Source of the DNA: an uncultured Bacteroidales bacterium
GTDB lineage: Bacteria > Bacteroidota > Bacteroidia > Bacteroidales > Bacteroidaceae
DNA: 64,000 nucleotides
Reading direction: 5' to 3'
Assembly (NCBI GenBank): GCA_902779845.1
Contig: CACZCZ010000002.1
Location: forward strand, 1 to 64,000
Part shown: in pieces, positions 62,218 through 64,000 of the stretch
Layout of the letters: each line of letters starts with the position of its first letter
How positions within the stretch are numbered: the first letter of the stretch is position 1
The notes under the pieces: generated by a model
What the model was told of the DNA's origin: nothing
Database searches by the model: none
Seen by the model: only the letters and a program-made list of their open reading frames with translations
Program-made: the position numbers and the translations under genes

Positions 62218-62249
62218 ACCTAAAGTTTAACCTTTCAAACAAAACTCTT

Positions 62250-62387
62250 ATGAAATTAAGAATTAACAAAGACTCTATAAGTGCTAATCAGTCCAAAGAA
62301 GGCATACTTCGCGCTAAAGTTGACGTACTTTTAAGAAAGATTGAGGAAATGAGGGAGGAGCTTGAAGAGTTGAAAAATAAGATTTAA
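62250..62387 (+). CDS. 45-residue coiled-coil peptide
   Basis: MKLRINKDSISANQSKEGIL, then RAKVDVLLRKIEEMREELEELKNKI. The second half is a clear heptad coiled coil (leucine/isoleucine a-d positions with Glu/Lys between). It is preceded by iterated element copy 1 at 33 bases. No family was recognised; oligomerisation or binding to a partner is inferred from the coil. Too short to judge by codon use, but the promoter supports it as real. Confidence 0.65.
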   Translation: MKLRINKDSISANQSKEGILRAKVDVLLRKIEEMREELEELKNKI

Positions 62388-62396
62388 ACCTCATCT

Positions 62397-62427
62397 TTTG
62401 AATTTGCCTCACAGTCTTTCTATATTA
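62397..62427 (+). promoter_or_regulatory. iterated 31-base promoter element, copy 2
   Basis: TTTGAATTTGCCTCA ... CTATATTA, same spacing as copy 1. The TATATTA ends only five bases before the ATG at 62433, so the transcript would be essentially leaderless. Confidence 0.72.
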
Positions 62428-62432
62428 TATAC

Positions 62433-62615
62433 ATGGAAGTCATCGGTATCATCCTTCTTCTCATCATTGCCTTTGTAGTCCTTGGCCTTCTGGGCTGGGG
62501 ACTAAAAGGCATTGGGGTGATCTTTGACTTTCTTTGGGAGGGTTGCACTACGAGCATCGGCTGCCTCTTCTGGGTTGTCATCATCCTACTATTCATCGTA
62601 GGACTGGCGCTTTGA
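62433..62615 (+). CDS. 60-residue two-helix membrane protein
   Basis: Two hydrophobic helices (GIILLLIIAFVVLGLLGWGL; IGCLFWVVIILLFIVGLAL) separated by a short loop with two cysteines and acidic residues (FDFLWEGCTTSIGC). Probably an inner-membrane protein; no named family was recognised. It sits directly after promoter copy 2, and the predicted mRNA start coincides with the ATG. Confidence 0.6.
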   Translation: MEVIGIILLLIIAFVVLGLLGWGLKGIGVIFDFLWEGCTTSIGCLFWVVIILLFIVGLAL

Positions 62616-62668
62616 AGTCCTGTTTACAAAAATCTGCATATTTGTCGTGTTAAAAAAAACGAACGTGA

Positions 62669-62699
62669 TTTAAATTTTTCTGGCATTGTGTCTATATTG
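62669..62699 (+). promoter_or_regulatory. iterated 31-base promoter element, copy 3
   Basis: TTTAAATTTTTCTGG ... CTATATTG, same internal spacing; one change in TTTG and one in TATATTA. It lies 27 bases before the AAA ATPase gene. Confidence 0.7.
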
Positions 62700-62725
62700 T
62701 GTTTGTTATGTAAATTGAATGCAAT

Positions 62726-63568
62726 ATGTACTACTTACACAATTTTCAGCCCTACATGGATAGCAAGCATCTCTATCCTTGGCGTGTCATCTATCCAATG
62801 CAGTTAGAACACATAGAGTTTGCTCCCATCACCATTTTCTATGGTAACAACGGTTGTGGAAAATCCACACTCTTAAATGTTATTGCAGAGCGCATCGGAA
62901 TAAAAAACAAAACGCAGGGAAATAGCAATGAGTATTTTGAGAACTATGTGAAGAAATGCACATATTCAGGTGATGACGAGATGCCAGAAGACAGCGCTTT
63001 CATCCGTAGTGAGGACATTATGGCAGGCATAACCAAGAGACGCGAAAGGTTTGCCCGAATGAAAGCAGAATTGCTGAATGGAAAAATGAGTAAGGATATT
63101 AAGGATTATGGAGTTAGCACAAGACTATATCAAAAAGCGCTGACGGCCCCTGACGAAGTAGATCCTTCTGAATATGCTAGGCTGTCGAGATTATCCGATT
63201 TTGCCAGCACCCGCTCTGCATTAGCATCGGGCAGCGTAGATTTTATGTCGAATGGCGAGAAGGCTTTGGAGTTCTTTAGGGATCATTTGTTTGAAGATAC
63301 ACTCTATTTGCTTGACGAACCTGAGAATTCGATGGCACCTGCCTATCAGCAGGAACTGGCCAGAGAAATCTCGCTCTTGGCATATCGTCTTCATAGCCAA
63401 TTCATCATTGCTACCCATTCGCCATTTATGCTTTCAATAGAACATGCCAGAATCTATGATCTGGATGCAAGGCCGGCACGAATGCGGGAGTGGTACCAAT
63501 TAGAGAATATGCAGACATACTACCAGCTATTCAAGCGGTTTGAAAAAAGATTCGAAGGGAACCATTGA
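62726..63568 (+). CDS. AAA_21-like ATPase
   Basis: A 280-residue ABC/SMC-type ATPase. Walker A GNNGCGKS is residues 40-47 in ITIFYGNNGCGKSTLLNVIAER. A signature-like MSNGEKALEFF follows a helical insert, then Walker B TLYLLDEPENSM (about 195) and the switch FIIATHSPFML. Such single-domain ATPases often partner a nuclease or effector in defence systems, but no obvious effector overlaps. A 93-residue acidic protein follows 82 bases later. Driven by promoter copy 3. Confidence 0.82.
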   Translation: MYYLHNFQPYMDSKHLYPWRVIYPMQLEHIEFAPITIFYGNNGCGKSTLLNVIAERIGIKNKTQGNSNEYFENYVKKCTYSGDDEMPEDSAFIRSEDIMAGITKRRERFARMKAELLNGKMSKDIKDYGVSTRLYQKALTAPDEVDPSEYARLSRLSDFASTRSALASGSVDFMSNGEKALEFFRDHLFEDTLYLLDEPENSMAPAYQQELAREISLLAYRLHSQFIIATHSPFMLSIEHARIYDLDARPARMREWYQLENMQTYYQLFKRFEKRFEGNH

Positions 63569-63650
63569 TCCTGTCTGAAAAAGTTGAACGATTTATGAAA
63601 ATCTCTGATGATGTGACTAAATTAGTAAAGAATCATTGACAATAATCACC

Positions 63651-63932
63651 ATGCAAGACTGGAGCAAATATATTGAGATGCCTTATAAAGAGGTGCTGGC
63701 GGAACTGATAGCAGAGGGCTATCAGGTAGTGGATGACAGCCTCTTTGCTGGATATAGAAATACAGAACTGCAAAAGGATGACATCAAGATCCAATTGCTT
63801 TGCGATCCTTTTGATATGGATGACTTCGAGGAGAAAGAAAGATCAGAAGAAGTATTCAGCTTAGATGATTCCGAATGGGTTGTTGAAGATGTCTTTGAGA
63901 ATGGAGAATCATATATAGAGGCCAACTGGTAA
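63651..63932 (+). CDS. 93-residue acidic protein
   Basis: MQDWSKYIEMPYKEVLAELI, then a very acidic second half (CDPFDMDDFEEKERSEEVF, SLDDSEWVVEDVFENGE). No family was recognised. Acidic small proteins next to ATPases can be inhibitors or antitoxins, but that is speculation. It follows the AAA ATPase and precedes promoter copy 4. A start at 63636 (TTG) is less likely. Confidence 0.55.
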   Translation: MQDWSKYIEMPYKEVLAELIAEGYQVVDDSLFAGYRNTELQKDDIKIQLLCDPFDMDDFEEKERSEEVFSLDDSEWVVEDVFENGESYIEANW

Positions 63933-63948
63933 AAAAGTCACCCTGATT

Positions 63949-63979
63949 TTTGAATTTTTCTCCAATAGTTACTATATTA
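63949..63979 (+). promoter_or_regulatory. iterated 31-base promoter element, copy 4
   Basis: TTTGAATTTTTCTCC ... CTATATTA, identical to copy 1 in both blocks. It faces a gene beyond the window end. Confidence 0.72.
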
Positions 63980-64000
63980 TCATCGAAAACCAATATAAAC

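Overview
The window looks like a chromosome segment of a Bacteroidales bacterium close to Prevotella. The reasons are Bacteroidetes-type promoters (TTTG, about 20 bases, TAnnTTTG) before many genes, a smalltalk peptide, type IX secretion-like C-terminal sorting domains, PPi-dependent phosphofructokinase, a PCMD-domain protein, and weak Shine-Dalgarno sites. No taxonomic search was possible, so this is inference from gene content.

Bases 1-50400 are GC-rich core chromosome. In order they hold: agmatine-to-putrescine genes (aguA, aguB), an ABC ATPase and pheS on the minus strand; a DUF4348-like lipoprotein, murB, nth, pgk, a solute-binding-like protein and a large TPR protein on the plus strand; a minus-strand Kdo operon (kdsA, kdsD, a phospholipase D-like synthase); a MaoC hydratase and dapA; a minus-strand set of secreted proteins (a lipoprotein, CotH-like, HEVGH metallopeptidase-like, and a sorting-domain protein); a His/Asp-rich CobW-type GTPase; a tRNA operon (Gly-GCC, Leu-CAG, Leu-GAG); a translationally coupled operon pfp / GH25 lysozyme / PCMD protein / nspC; an outer-membrane beta-barrel protein; then a plus-strand run of dsbD, a 1550-residue papain-like multidomain protein, an RND efflux operon (adaptor, permease, outer-membrane factor) and a GH2 glycosidase.

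Bases 50400-64000 are an accessory region, mostly AT-rich, interrupted by one GC-rich esterase gene. It holds a DUF3791 two-gene cassette between 139-base direct repeats, apparently missing a middle toxin gene; a free-standing FtsK gamma-domain protein; a lipoprotein; an HNH nuclease; a NERD nuclease coupled to a two-module CoiA-like protein; a broken gene; an AAA ATPase/RloB pair of AbiL type; an AbiEi/AbiEii pair; an HNH-like protein; and several small genes plus an AAA ATPase, each preceded by the same 31-base promoter-like element.

A second theme is dispersed repeats. GC-rich hairpin elements are inserted in frame inside aguA, the ABC ATPase, the CobW GTPase, dsbD and the GH2 gene, and form the C-terminal end of kdsA. 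A second element of about 40 bases shows compensatory changes in its hairpin stems. Many intergenic gaps consist of 8-9 base simple repeats. The strongest candidates for something undescribed are the iterated promoter element with its small-gene regulon, the NERD/double-CoiA operon, and the repeat-flanked DUF3791 cassette. No IS element, CRISPR array, rRNA, integrase or replication origin was seen.
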